Shown piece after piece: positions 34,614-43,462 of a stretch of 64,000 bases of DNA. The stretch lies in NCBI GenBank assembly GCA_021325655.1, contig JAJPGT010000071.1:1-64000 (forward strand), read 5' to 3'. Position numbers and translations under genes: made by a program. The notes beneath the pieces are model-generated. The model was not told where the DNA came from and did no database searches. It was given only the letters and a program-made list of their open reading frames with translations. Source of the DNA: Pseudomonadota bacterium (GTDB lineage Bacteria; Chloroflexota; UBA6077; JAJPGT01). The stretch's first letter is position 1. The number at the start of each line of letters is the position of its first letter.

Positions 34614-35399
34614 CTAGGCTTCGGCGCGCGCCACCGCGGCGCGTCCCAGGTACGCCTCGATCACCGCCGGGTTGGTCTGCACCTCGTGGGGAGAGCCCTC
34701 CGCGATCTTCGTCCCGTGGTCGAGCACCGTCACCCGGTCCGAGATGCCCATCACTACCTTCATGTCGTGCTCGATCAGCAGGATGGTCAGGCCCAGCTCG
34801 CTCCGCAGCCGCCCGATCAAGCGGGTGAGCGCGGCTGTCTCCTGCGGGTTCATCCCCGCGGTCGGCTCATCCAGCAGCAGCAGCGAGGGCTTGCTGGCCA
34901 GCGCCCGGGCGAGCTCCAGCCGGCGCTGATCGCCGTAGGGGAGATTCTTCGCCCAGACAAGGTCGCGGCCCTGCAACCCGACGAATCGGAGCAGCTCACG
35001 CGCCTGTACCCGGGCGGCGCGCTCCTCGGCGACGACGCTCGGCAGCCGGAGCACCGCCCCGAGGGGTGTGGACTTCAGCCGCGTGTGCATCCCCACGAGC
35101 ACGTTGTCCAGCGCGCTCATGTTGTTAAACAGACGGATATTCTGGAACGTGCGAGCGATACCCAGCCGGGTGATCTCGTGAGGCGGCTGGCCGGCGATGA
35201 TCGTGTTCTTGAAGCGAATCGTCCCCGAGGTTGGCTTGTAGAGACCGGCGATGACATTGAAGAACGTCGTCTTGCCGGCGCCATTGGGACCGATCAAGCT
35301 CACGATACTATGCTCTTCGATTGTAAAGTCAACGGCGTTGACGGCCACCAGGCCGCCGAACCGCTTGGTTACCTGTCGGGCCTCCAGAATCAGCGCCAT
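34614..35399 (-). CDS. livG: Branched-chain amino acid ABC transporter ATPase LivG
   Basis: The partner ATPase, 261 residues. It opens VTKRFGGLVAVNAVDFTIEE with Walker A GPNGAGKTTFFNVI. It has LGIARTFQNIRLFNNMSAL (the LivG Q-loop region), signature LPYGDQRRLELARAL in place of LSGGQ, as is normal for LivG, and LLLDEPTAGMNPQE. The ATG shares one base with the livM TAA (TAATG), so the two are coupled. Confidence 0.94.
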   Translation of the reverse strand: MALILEARQVTKRFGGLVAVNAVDFTIEEHSIVSLIGPNGAGKTTFFNVIAGLYKPTSGTIRFKNTIIAGQPPHEITRLGIARTFQNIRLFNNMSALDNVLVGMHTRLKSTPLGAVLRLPSVVAEERAARVQARELLRFVGLQGRDLVWAKNLPYGDQRRLELARALASKPSLLLLDEPTAGMNPQETAALTRLIGRLRSELGLTILLIEHDMKVVMGISDRVTVLDHGTKIAEGSPHEVQTNPAVIEAYLGRAAVARAEA

Positions 35400-36610
35400 T
35401 AGACGCGCTCCCCTGTCTTCGCAATCTGCTCTTCTGAAAGCGCCTCACCCGGCATCTCGGTTTCCATGCCCTCCTCTTCGCTCGCGTGCAGCTCAGCCGC
35501 GTGCTCAGCGCTCGGGAACAGCCCCTCTGGCTTCCAGAGCATCATCACGACCAGGAGCAGGCCGAAGATGAACAGCTTCTTGTCGCTCAGGTCGATGGCC
35601 AGAAACGGCATACCGACTGTGACACTCAACGCCTTCAGCCAGCTCGTGATGCGGTCGACCACGACGAAGTTGAAGATCCCGAACATCAGCCCGCCGGCGA
35701 GCACGCCGAAGATGTTGCCCATGCCGCCGAGGATGATCATGGACAGCACCATGATCGAGATGTCGAAGCGGAACTGGGCCGGGTCGATGAACTGGAGCAT
35801 CGAGGCGAACAGCGAGCCGGCGAAGCCGGAGAACGAAGCACCCATCCCGAACGCCAGCAGCTTGGTACGGACCAGATCGATCCCCATGCTGGCGGCGGCG
35901 ATCTCGTCCTCGCGCATCGCCATCCAGGCGCGGCCCAGCCGCGAGTCGTGCAGCCGGATGACCAGGAACACCGAGATCGCGGTGACAATGACGATCAGGT
36001 AGTACCAGTGCACCTGGTCGGTGGCGAGCAGCTCCGGCTTGATCCCAAGCGTGCCGTCCGCGGTGATGGTGGGAATCGGCCCGTGGGGACGCCCGATCGG
36101 GTTGATCCCCTTAGAGCCGCCGGTCAGCTTCTCGAGGTTCAGGAACGCGGTCGGGACGATCTCGCCAAAGGCGAGGGTGACGATGGCGAGGTAGTCGCCC
36201 CGCAGACGCAGGGTAGGGGCGCCGAGGATGACGCCGAAGATCGCCGCGACGAAGAAGCTGATGATCACCGCGATCCAGAAATCGGTCCGGAAGGGCAGAG
36301 GGCTCTGGGGCGAGGTGAGCAGCGCGGCGGTGTACCCCCCGATAGCGAAGAACGCGGCGTAGCCGAGGTCCAGCAGCCCGGCGAAGCCGACCACGATGTT
36401 CAAGCCGAGCGCGAGCATCACGAAGATCAGGATCGGGTTCAGGCTCCCCAGGAAGTTCTGGCCGAGGTACGGTCCCAGGACCAGCCGGTCGATCGCCGGG
36501 TAGATGAGCACGACGGCGACCAGGATCCCGAACGCGATGGCTCCACGTCGTCGCTGCTGGGGGGCGCGGGCCACGATGCCCTGCTGGGCAGCCGTCTGTC
36601 GTACCGCCAC
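35399..36610 (-). CDS. livM: Branched-chain amino acid ABC transporter permease LivM
   Basis: A 403-residue inner-membrane permease with about ten hydrophobic segments. Recognisable are GLNIVVGFAGLLDLGYAAFF, APTLRLRGDYLAIVTLAFGE and the ATPase-docking region MREDEIAAASMGIDLVRTKL. A charged C-terminal tail of about 40 residues (SAEHAAELHASEEEGMETEM) extends beyond the usual end. It lies 33 bases after livH. Confidence 0.93.
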   Translation of the reverse strand: MAVRQTAAQQGIVARAPQQRRRGAIAFGILVAVVLIYPAIDRLVLGPYLGQNFLGSLNPILIFVMLALGLNIVVGFAGLLDLGYAAFFAIGGYTAALLTSPQSPLPFRTDFWIAVIISFFVAAIFGVILGAPTLRLRGDYLAIVTLAFGEIVPTAFLNLEKLTGGSKGINPIGRPHGPIPTITADGTLGIKPELLATDQVHWYYLIVIVTAISVFLVIRLHDSRLGRAWMAMREDEIAAASMGIDLVRTKLLAFGMGASFSGFAGSLFASMLQFIDPAQFRFDISIMVLSMIILGGMGNIFGVLAGGLMFGIFNFVVVDRITSWLKALSVTVGMPFLAIDLSDKKLFIFGLLLVVMMLWKPEGLFPSAEHAAELHASEEEGMETEMPGEALSEEQIAKTGERV

Positions 36611-36643
36611 GACAGCCTCCTTAATCCCATTCCAATCCCATTC

Positions 36644-37708
36644 CTAGGCCCGCTCGGGCGTCTCCTCGCCCAGCAGCCCGGTCGGCCGAAACACCAGGAT
36701 GAGCACCAGTGTCGCAAAGACGATCGCCTGAGTCCACCGAGGGTCGAACATGAAGTCGCTGGCAGCGGAGACAATCCCAATAACGATCGCCCCGAGCACC
36801 GCGCCGTAGATGTTGCCGATACCGCCGAGCACCGCGGCGGTGAAGGCGAGCAGCCCGCCCCGGAAGCCCTGGAAGTACCAGGCGGTGTTGTTGTACAGCC
36901 CCGAGATGAGACCAGCGGCGCCGGCGAGCGAGCCGCCCAGCAGGAAGGTCAGGGAGATGGTGAGATTGATGTCGATCCCCATCATCGCCGCGGCGTCACG
37001 ATCCTGAGCGGTGGCACGCATCGCCTTGCCGAGCTTGGTGCGGGTGACGAACAGGTGCAGCGCCAGCATGAGCGGAATGGTGATCGCGATGACCGCGATG
37101 TCCTTGATGGTGAAGAAGACGTTAGTCTGAATGCCCAGCACGTCGCGGAAGATATCCGTGGGCGGGATCAGGTTGGGGAAGTTCAACGGCGAGGCGCCCT
37201 TCCAGGCCAGCCCCACGTTCACCAGCATGAAGGAGACACCGATCGCCGAGATCAGTGGCGCCAGACGTGGCGCGTGGCGGAGGCGGCGATAGGCCAGCCG
37301 CTCAATCGTGGCGTTCAGCGTTGCGCAGAACACCATCGCCAGCACCAGCGTCACCACCAGTAGCGCAGCCAACGGCACCGTGGGCAGGGCCCGCGCTTGC
37401 GCCACACCAAAGATCGCCTTCGGGGCCCAGGTGATCAGGGTGAGCGAGAGCATCGTCCCCAGCATGAAGACGTCGCCGTGAGCGAAGTTGATCAGCTCGA
37501 TGATGCCGTAGACCAGAGTGTAGCCCAGGGCGATTAACGCGATGATCGCTCCGTTAGAGATGCCGATCAGGAAGATCTGGAGCAGCGTCGCGGGGTTGAG
37601 CACGGATGGGCCGTTTTGGAGCACGCCAAGAATCAGGATGAACACCAGAATGGCGAGCAGGAACAGGAAGGTTCCTAACCTGCCCAGGGCATCGCGCACA
37701 CTCTCCAC
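36644..37708 (-). CDS. livH: Branched-chain amino acid ABC transporter permease LivH
   Basis: A 354-residue permease with about nine membrane segments. Family motifs include GISNGAIIALIALGYTLVYG, INFAHGDVFMLG, the docking loop MRATAQDRDAAAMMGIDIN and YNNTAWYFQGFRGGLLAFTA. It is somewhat longer than typical LivH (about 300) because of an extra loop before residue 180. It follows the binding protein gene after about 110 bases. Confidence 0.93.
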   Translation of the reverse strand: MESVRDALGRLGTFLFLLAILVFILILGVLQNGPSVLNPATLLQIFLIGISNGAIIALIALGYTLVYGIIELINFAHGDVFMLGTMLSLTLITWAPKAIFGVAQARALPTVPLAALLVVTLVLAMVFCATLNATIERLAYRRLRHAPRLAPLISAIGVSFMLVNVGLAWKGASPLNFPNLIPPTDIFRDVLGIQTNVFFTIKDIAVIAITIPLMLALHLFVTRTKLGKAMRATAQDRDAAAMMGIDINLTISLTFLLGGSLAGAAGLISGLYNNTAWYFQGFRGGLLAFTAAVLGGIGNIYGAVLGAIVIGIVSAASDFMFDPRWTQAIVFATLVLILVFRPTGLLGEETPERA

Positions 37709-37817
37709 GTCAGCAGCTCCTATCCACAGGACTGGCCTGAAACCAGATACAGCGGAGCGCAGACGCCCGGCGCCTGCGCTCCGCGAGTCTACCCGATTTC
37801 CGGCGGGCTGAACAGAC

Positions 37818-39284
37818 TTACGTCTTGGGCGCCTCGATCATCTTGACGAACTCGAACTTCCCGTTCTTCACCTGATTGCCGCTCATCGTCGTCAAGGTGG
37901 TGTCACCGTTCTGGTCGAAGCTCCAGGTGCCCAGCACCCCATTGTAGTTCTTGGTAGCGAACAGGGCGTCCACAATCGCTGCGCGATCCTTCTTCCCCGC
38001 CCGCTGGATCGCGTCCACACCGACCTTGCAGGCTTCGTAGCCATAGGCGGCGTACGCCTCGGGCTCGGAATGGAACTGGTTCTTGTAGCGCTGGTACCAC
38101 TCGGCGCCCTTGCCGGTCAGCTTGTCCGGGGGCACCCCACCGAAGGTGATGTAGCTGCCTTCGGCCGCATCGCCAGCGTCATCCAGGAACGCCTGCTCGA
38201 AGATGCCGTCCGGGCCCATCAGCTTGAGGTCGGGCATCACCGCCCTCAGGTCTTTCCAGAGCTTGCCGGCATTGTTCTGGGTGATCCCGCCAAAGTAGAC
38301 GAAATCGGCCCCCGTACCCCGGATCTTGGTCGCCAGCGCCCGGTAGTCGGTCGCCTTGGTGTCGATCCCCTCCGGGCCACCCACAACGTTGAGCCCGATC
38401 TTCTTTGCCGTATCCGCGAAGACGACGGCGATGCCGTGGCCATAGAGCTCGGTGTCATCCAGCACGTACACCTTGGTCGCCCCGAGCTCCTTGGCCCAGT
38501 TGGCCCCTACCGCCCCCTGCAGGTCGTCCGCTGGCACCACCCGGGTGTAGTTACGCTTTCCGGTTGGGTAGTAGACGTCCGGCTCATTGGCCTCGCCCTT
38601 GCCAGGCTTGGTCAGGCCGGGGTAGGTGTTGGCCGGCGAGATCATCGCCAGCGGCCCGGCCCGGTTCAGGATGGGAATGGAGATTTTCGCTGCGCCGGAG
38701 TTGAAGGTGCCGATGTACAGCATCACGTCCGGGTCGGCGGCGGCGGCGTTGGCGTTCTCCGCCTCCTTGGCCGCATCCCACGACCCCTTGGCCGCGGTCG
38801 CGTCGTCCATGTCTGTGTACTGGATCGTCGCGTTACCGACCTTGAAGTTCGTGTCCTGCAGGCACATATTGATCGCGTTGACGATCGTGTCCGTCTGCCC
38901 CTTCGACGAGCCCGTGCGCGGCAGGCTGGAGACGATCTTGACAGTGCCGGTCAGCCCACCTCCAGCAGCAGCGGCCGCGCCCGGGGTGGCGGCGCCCGCG
39001 ACAACAGGGGAGGCGACCGGAGAGGCGGCTGCCACGCGTGGTGTGGGCACCGCGGGCGCAGTAGCGGCCGCGGAGGGAGTGGCAGCGGCCGCAGCGGTCG
39101 TCGGAGCCGCCGCGGTGGTAGGCGCCGCGGCCGCCCGAGTCGGCGCGGCAGCAGTCGTGGGCGCCGCGGGAGCAGTCGGCGCAGCAGGTGCTGCCGGCTG
39201 CTGCGTCGACGAGCATGCGGAAAGCAGCAGCGCCACGCCCGTGGCGACGCTGGCCAGAACCGAGGGTTGCTTGCCGTACGGCAT
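37818..39284 (-). CDS. livK: Branched-chain amino acid ABC transporter substrate-binding lipoprotein
   Basis: Receptor of the liv importer, 488 residues from ATG 39284, which follows GGAGG. The signal peptide ends in a lipobox (VALLLSACSS). About 110 residues of Ala/Thr/Pro repeats follow as a tether, then a periplasmic-binding type 6 domain starting GTVKIVSSLPRTGSSKGQTD. It continues with GTFNSGAAKISIPILNRAGP and VYVLDDTELYGHGIAVVFAD. An in-frame upstream start would put 44 residues before the signal and is unlikely. A long leader precedes the gene. Such receptors bind Leu/Ile/Val or related amides; specificity is not readable. Confidence 0.92.
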   Translation of the reverse strand: MPYGKQPSVLASVATGVALLLSACSSTQQPAAPAAPTAPAAPTTAAAPTRAAAAPTTAAAPTTAAAAATPSAAATAPAVPTPRVAAASPVASPVVAGAATPGAAAAAGGGLTGTVKIVSSLPRTGSSKGQTDTIVNAINMCLQDTNFKVGNATIQYTDMDDATAAKGSWDAAKEAENANAAAADPDVMLYIGTFNSGAAKISIPILNRAGPLAMISPANTYPGLTKPGKGEANEPDVYYPTGKRNYTRVVPADDLQGAVGANWAKELGATKVYVLDDTELYGHGIAVVFADTAKKIGLNVVGGPEGIDTKATDYRALATKIRGTGADFVYFGGITQNNAGKLWKDLRAVMPDLKLMGPDGIFEQAFLDDAGDAAEGSYITFGGVPPDKLTGKGAEWYQRYKNQFHSEPEAYAAYGYEACKVGVDAIQRAGKKDRAAIVDALFATKNYNGVLGTWSFDQNGDTTLTTMSGNQVKNGKFEFVKMIEAPKT

Positions 39285-39997
39285 AGACCTTAGTCCTCCA
39301 AGAAGAAGACGCACTAGGCAGGCTGCGTGACCCGACCGAGCTCCGGCTGCGAGGCACGCCAACACCAACGCGGGACCGCGACATGCCCCGCGGGCACGAC
39401 GATCTGGGCGCTTCAATGGTTCGCGCAGGGGTTACCAACTCAGCGCACACCAGCCAGTTCGGCGAATCACCCGTGGCTTGGGCCTCGCCGTTTGGCGCCG
39501 GGGTTCGCGCTCAACGGTCACACGGAAGGCCGGCTCGTTTTGCAGGCACCAGCATGGCAGCGCACCAAAACTGGGCGCCCTGCCACCTCCAACAACCCCA
39601 CGCATCCCACTTGAGGTCACTATACGAACGCCTCGGCGAAGCGTCAACGTTTCCCGGTGCCCGCCCGGCTGCACAGAGGTTCAGCGTTCCGATCGGTTAG
39701 CCTCCACATCACCAGGATCGCCCATTTCAAGGGACATGCCCTAGACCATCGCCGCGCCGCGGGCCGCGGCGACTGTCGAAGCACCTCGGTGGGCAATCGC
39801 CGTACCAGCCTCCTGGAGTGGGGTGCCGACTGAGCGGAACGGCGCGGGGAGGGGGCGAAGCCGAGTGGCCGCTCCGCCGCCAAGGGAGTAGTATTCACGT
39901 CGTCTGGCAGGGCCGCGTTCGCACTCGCACCCCGTGCTCGGGACCCGCGAACGACTCCGCGAGCCCGTCCGCCCGGATTGAGTGGCTGGGTTGGGGC
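39285..39997. other. Intergenic region with the liv leader, no gene seen
   Basis: Between livK and the small membrane-protein gene. The minus-strand promoter at 39619-39647 leaves about 327 untranslated bases before livK. Reading frames here are Arg-rich with no domain. A GC-rich hairpin (CGCCGCG paired with CGCGGCG) lies near 39749-39772. I could not fit a known riboswitch or T-box to the leader. Confidence 0.5.
39619..39647 (-). promoter_or_regulatory. Sigma-70-type promoter of the liv operon
   Basis: On the minus strand TTGACG (39647-39642) and TATAGT (39624-39619) are separated by 17 bases, close to consensus on both boxes. Transcription would start near 39611 toward livK. Confidence 0.75.
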
Positions 39998-40216
39998 TTA
40001 GTGGTGCGGGTGCTCGACCGACTCCACTGTGGGCGGATTGGGTGCGCGGCGCGACAGATACGCCGCCCCGCCCAGAATGCAGGCGGCGATGGCGAGCGCG
40101 ACGAACGGCGCCACCGTCTTCGACAGGGACAGCAGGATGGTCCGCATGATGAACATGTAGAGCGCGTTGAAGATGATGATGCCGAGAGGGATCGCCAGGA
40201 AGCGCAACTGTTCCAT
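39998..40216 (-). CDS. Small two-helix membrane protein next to the oxidase operon
   Basis: From ATG 40216 (GAGGTG five bases upstream) the product is 72 residues. It has two hydrophobic segments (FLAIPLGIIIFNALYMFIM and VAPFVALAIAACILGGAAYL) and a short tail ending VESVEHPHH. It is divergent from the cytochrome oxidase operon and shares its promoter region. I do not recognise a family. The position suggests a link to respiration, but that is inference. Confidence 0.6.
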   Translation of the reverse strand: MEQLRFLAIPLGIIIFNALYMFIMRTILLSLSKTVAPFVALAIAACILGGAAYLSRRAPNPPTVESVEHPHH

Positions 40217-40315
40217 GTGGTCACCTCGACGTGCTACGCTCCAAGAGCGTACACCGTGAGCAGGGCTCGCCACCAGCGGGGAGTGTCCCGGTCCCCGGCC
40301 GCCTCGGCGAGCGCG

Positions 40316-40344
40316 TTGACACCTCATGACAGCCTCTGTTAGCG
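40316..40344 (+). promoter_or_regulatory. Promoter of the cytochrome oxidase operon
   Basis: TTGACA at 40316-40321 and TTAGCG at 40339-40344 with 17 bases between. The -35 box is perfect and the -10 weak. It overlaps an in-frame ATG at 40326, which argues that translation starts downstream at 40383. Confidence 0.55.
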
Positions 40345-40382
40345 TCCAGAACACTCGCCTCCGCGAGATCCAGGGAGCACCG

Positions 40383-41495
40383 GTGAGCATGACCTGTCTG
40401 CCTCCCGCCGGCGCCGCGCCGCGCGGGCTTCCCTCTGTCTCCGCCGCCGCTCGGCCGGAGCGACCGCGCGCCCGCCGTGTGGTGCTGCTGGCCGGCCTGC
40501 TTGCGCTGCTCGGCCTGACCGCGCTGCTAGCTGGCTGCGCCTCGCAGTATCCGCAGACGACGCTCGATCCGCACTCCACGGATTTCGGCCCCGACATCCA
40601 GAACCTGTTTGTGCTGATCTTCTGGCCGGCGGTACTGGTGTTCGTGGTGGTCGAGGGCGCGCTGCTGTACACGATCGTGCGCTATCGCCAGCGTCCTGGG
40701 CATGGTCGCCCCAGGCAGATCCACGGCAACACCCGGCTCGAGATCGCCTGGACCATCGCCCCGGCCGTGGTGCTGGCGTTCATCGCCGTCCCCACGGTGA
40801 AGACGATCTTCGTGACCCAGGCCAACGTGGCCCCCGGCTCGGTGCAGATTCACGTCATCGGCCATCAATGGTGGTGGGAGTTCCAGTACCCGGAGCTCGG
40901 GGTCGTGACCGCCAATGAGTTCCACGTTCCGGCCGGGCAGACGGTCGGCTTCACCGAGACGTCGGCCGACGTCATCCACTCGTTCTGGGTGCCAGCCATG
41001 GGCGGCAAGCGCGACGTCGTCCCCAACCACCAGAACTACCTCTGGTTCACCCCGGCGCAGACGGGGACGTTCCTTGGCCAGTGCGCCGAGTACTGCCTGG
41101 ACGCGCACGCGGACATGCGGCTGCGGATGATCGTCGACACGCCGCAGGACTTCCAGGCGTGGGTCGACAGGCAGAAGCAGAATGCGCAGCCCCAGCCGGA
41201 TGCTCAGACGAACATGGACCTGCTGAAGAAGGGCGAGCAGCTCGTCACTACCGGCGCCTGCGTTGGCTGCCACACCATCCAGGGAACCCCGGCCAACGGC
41301 AAGGTGGGGCCGAACCTGACGCACGTGGGCAGTCGGCAGACCATCGCTGCTGGTATCCTAGAAAACAACCGCGACAACATCGCCCGCTGGGTGCGCAACC
41401 CGCCGGCGATCAAGCCTGGAGCGAAGATGCCCGCGAACCTGGTGAGCGAAGACGATGCCAGGGCCGTCGCGGAATACCTGTACAGCTTGAAATAG
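40383..41495 (+). CDS. coxB: Cytochrome c oxidase subunit II with C-terminal cytochrome c domain
   Basis: Accepts electrons from the quinol/cytochrome chain and passes them to subunit I. GTG 40383 has AGGGAG at five-base spacing; an earlier ATG (40326) lies inside the promoter. The 370-residue product has a lipoprotein-type signal (LLAGCAS, Cys52) and two membrane helices. Its CuA domain has His199, Cys234, Cys238, His242 and Met245 in VIHSFWVP and QCAEYCLDAHADM. It ends in a fused cytochrome c (CVGCH at 293-297, Met in KPGAKMPANL). The fusion defines a caa3-type oxidase. Confidence 0.95.
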   Translation: MSMTCLPPAGAAPRGLPSVSAAARPERPRARRVVLLAGLLALLGLTALLAGCASQYPQTTLDPHSTDFGPDIQNLFVLIFWPAVLVFVVVEGALLYTIVRYRQRPGHGRPRQIHGNTRLEIAWTIAPAVVLAFIAVPTVKTIFVTQANVAPGSVQIHVIGHQWWWEFQYPELGVVTANEFHVPAGQTVGFTETSADVIHSFWVPAMGGKRDVVPNHQNYLWFTPAQTGTFLGQCAEYCLDAHADMRLRMIVDTPQDFQAWVDRQKQNAQPQPDAQTNMDLLKKGEQLVTTGACVGCHTIQGTPANGKVGPNLTHVGSRQTIAAGILENNRDNIARWVRNPPAIKPGAKMPANLVSEDDARAVAEYLYSLK

Positions 41496-41548
41496 TCCGG
41501 CGGGCCATCCGGCGCGCGGAGCCACCGGATCGTATCCTGGAGGCTGAG

Positions 41549-43462
41549 ATGGCGACAGTGGTAGACGTTCACGCCCCGCCCGCGACGTACCGGGTGCCGG
41601 GCTGGTGGTCGTGGCTCACGACCGTCGATCACAAGCGAATTGGCATCCTCTATGGCACCACCGCGTTCATCTTCTTTCTGATCGGTGGGCTCGAAGCGCT
41701 CCTGATTCGCATCCAACTGTTCGTGCCGAACAACACCTTCCTGAGCGCTCAGGCCTACAACGAGATGTTCACCATGCACGGCACGACCATGATCTTCCTG
41801 GTCGTGATGCCGATGAGTGCCGCCTTCTTCAACTTCATGGTGCCGCTGCTGATCGGCGCCCGCGACGTGGCCTTCCCGCGTCTGAACGCCTTCAGCTACT
41901 GGACTTTCCTGAGCGGCGGCGTGCTGCTCCATCTCAGCTTCCTGTCCGGCGGCGCGCCGGAAGTGGGTTGGTTCGGCTACGCCCCGCTCACCTCGCCGCA
42001 GTACACCCCTGGCCACTCGACGGACTTTTGGATGCTATCGCTGCAGGTGCTGGGCGTGGCCTCGCTCGCCGCGGCGTTCAACTTCCTGGTGACGATCATC
42101 AACCTGCGCGCGCCCGGCATGACGATGATGCGCATGCCGGTCTTCGCCTGGATGACGCTGGTCACCTCGTTCCTGATGGTGCTCGCCTTCCCGGCGATCA
42201 CCGTCGGACTGATCCTGGTGATGTTCGACCGCTACATGCACGCGAACTTCTTCAACGTGGCGCAGGGCGGCGATCCGATCCTCTGGCAGCACCTGTTCTG
42301 GGTGTTCGGCCATCCTGAGGTCTACATCCTGATTCTCCCCGCCATGGGCATCGTCTCCGAGGTACTGCCCACGTTCTCACGCAAGCCGCTGTTTGGCTAC
42401 CCGGTGGTGGTGTTCTCCGGAATCGCCATTGGGGTGATGTCGTTCGGCGTCTGGGCCCACCACATGTTCTCCACCGGCATGGGTCCGGTAGCGGACGCTG
42501 TGTTTGCGATCAACACGATGCTCATCGCTGTCCCCACTGGCGTGAAGATCTTCAACTGGATTGCCACGATGTGGGGCGGCTCGCTGAACCTGAAGACGGC
42601 GATGCTGTTCGCCATTGGGTTCATTGCGATGTTCATCATCGGCGGGCTGAGCGGGGTGATGCACTCCTCCCCGCCAGCCGACCTGCAGCAGACCGACACG
42701 TACTTCATCGTCGCACACTTCCACTACGTGCTGTTCGGCGGGGCGATCATGGGGCTGACCGCCGGCGCCTACTACTGGTTCCCGAAGATCACCGGCCGCT
42801 TCCTGAGCGAGAAGCTCGGCAAGTGGCACTTCTGGCTCACGCTGATCGCGTTCAACCTCACGTTCTTCCCGATGCACTTCACCGGCCTGCTTGGGATGCC
42901 GCGCCGCACCTATACCTACGGCGACTATCTGAACCTGACCCTGCTCAACCAGCTCTCGACGATTGGAGCGCTCCTGCTCGGCCTGTCGGTGCTCCTCTTC
43001 GCCTGGAACATCCTCTGGAGCCTCAAGTACGGGGAGCCAGCCGGCGACAATCCCTGGGACGGGGCGACGCTCGAGTGGGCGATCCCCTCGCCGCCCCCGC
43101 CGTACAACTTTGCGGTGGTTCCCACGGTCCACAGCAGCTTGCCGCTCTGGGACCAGAAGTACGGGATGCCGGAGCACGCCCAGAGCCATCGCCTGGGCGA
43201 TGAGCTGCTCGGGACCAGTCCGGCAAGCGAGCTGGGCTTGCCGGAAGCGGGCCCGGCGGTGGCGCAGCGGAGGCGCCTGGAGATTCACATGCCGCGACCC
43301 TCGATCTTCCCACCGCTGACCGGCTTCGGGCTGGGCCTGATGGCGGCCGGGCTGATCTACAGCCCGATCATCAGCGTGGTGGGGCTGCTCTGGCTGTTCA
43401 TGGGCATCTACGGCTGGTGCTATGAGCCAGCCGCGGGCGAACCGGCGGTCGTGGAACTATGA
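41549..43462 (+). CDS. coxA: Cytochrome c oxidase subunit I, type A1 heme-copper oxidase
   Basis: Catalytic subunit, 637 residues from ATG 41549. Low-spin heme ligand His77 lies in FTMHGTTMIF. The CuB site is His255 in FGHPEVYILIL (with Glu257 and cross-linkable Tyr259) and His304/His305 in WAHHMFSTG. The second heme ligand pair is His390/His392 in VAHFHYVLFG. Glu in GHPEVY marks the A1 class. The C-terminus extends beyond the usual 12 helices with a Pro-rich loop and two more hydrophobic segments (FGLGLMAAGLIY, GLLWLFMGIYGW). It overlaps subunit III by four bases. Confidence 0.96.
   Translation: MATVVDVHAPPATYRVPGWWSWLTTVDHKRIGILYGTTAFIFFLIGGLEALLIRIQLFVPNNTFLSAQAYNEMFTMHGTTMIFLVVMPMSAAFFNFMVPLLIGARDVAFPRLNAFSYWTFLSGGVLLHLSFLSGGAPEVGWFGYAPLTSPQYTPGHSTDFWMLSLQVLGVASLAAAFNFLVTIINLRAPGMTMMRMPVFAWMTLVTSFLMVLAFPAITVGLILVMFDRYMHANFFNVAQGGDPILWQHLFWVFGHPEVYILILPAMGIVSEVLPTFSRKPLFGYPVVVFSGIAIGVMSFGVWAHHMFSTGMGPVADAVFAINTMLIAVPTGVKIFNWIATMWGGSLNLKTAMLFAIGFIAMFIIGGLSGVMHSSPPADLQQTDTYFIVAHFHYVLFGGAIMGLTAGAYYWFPKITGRFLSEKLGKWHFWLTLIAFNLTFFPMHFTGLLGMPRRTYTYGDYLNLTLLNQLSTIGALLLGLSVLLFAWNILWSLKYGEPAGDNPWDGATLEWAIPSPPPPYNFAVVPTVHSSLPLWDQKYGMPEHAQSHRLGDELLGTSPASELGLPEAGPAVAQRRRLEIHMPRPSIFPPLTGFGLGLMAAGLIYSPIISVVGLLWLFMGIYGWCYEPAAGEPAVVEL

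Noticed and set aside
35486-37363. 625-codon plus-strand frame opposite livM and livH
   Set aside because: Rich in Gln, Asp, His and Arg with no domain. It is the mirror of hydrophobic membrane-protein codons.
39432-39674. Reading frame in the liv leader as a leader peptide
   Set aside because: It is long and Arg-rich, without a run of Leu, Ile or Val codons and without a good ribosome binding site.
39644-39898. Minus-strand 84-codon frame upstream of the liv promoter
   Set aside because: No domain, no ribosome binding site, biased Arg/Pro composition, and it overlaps the promoter.
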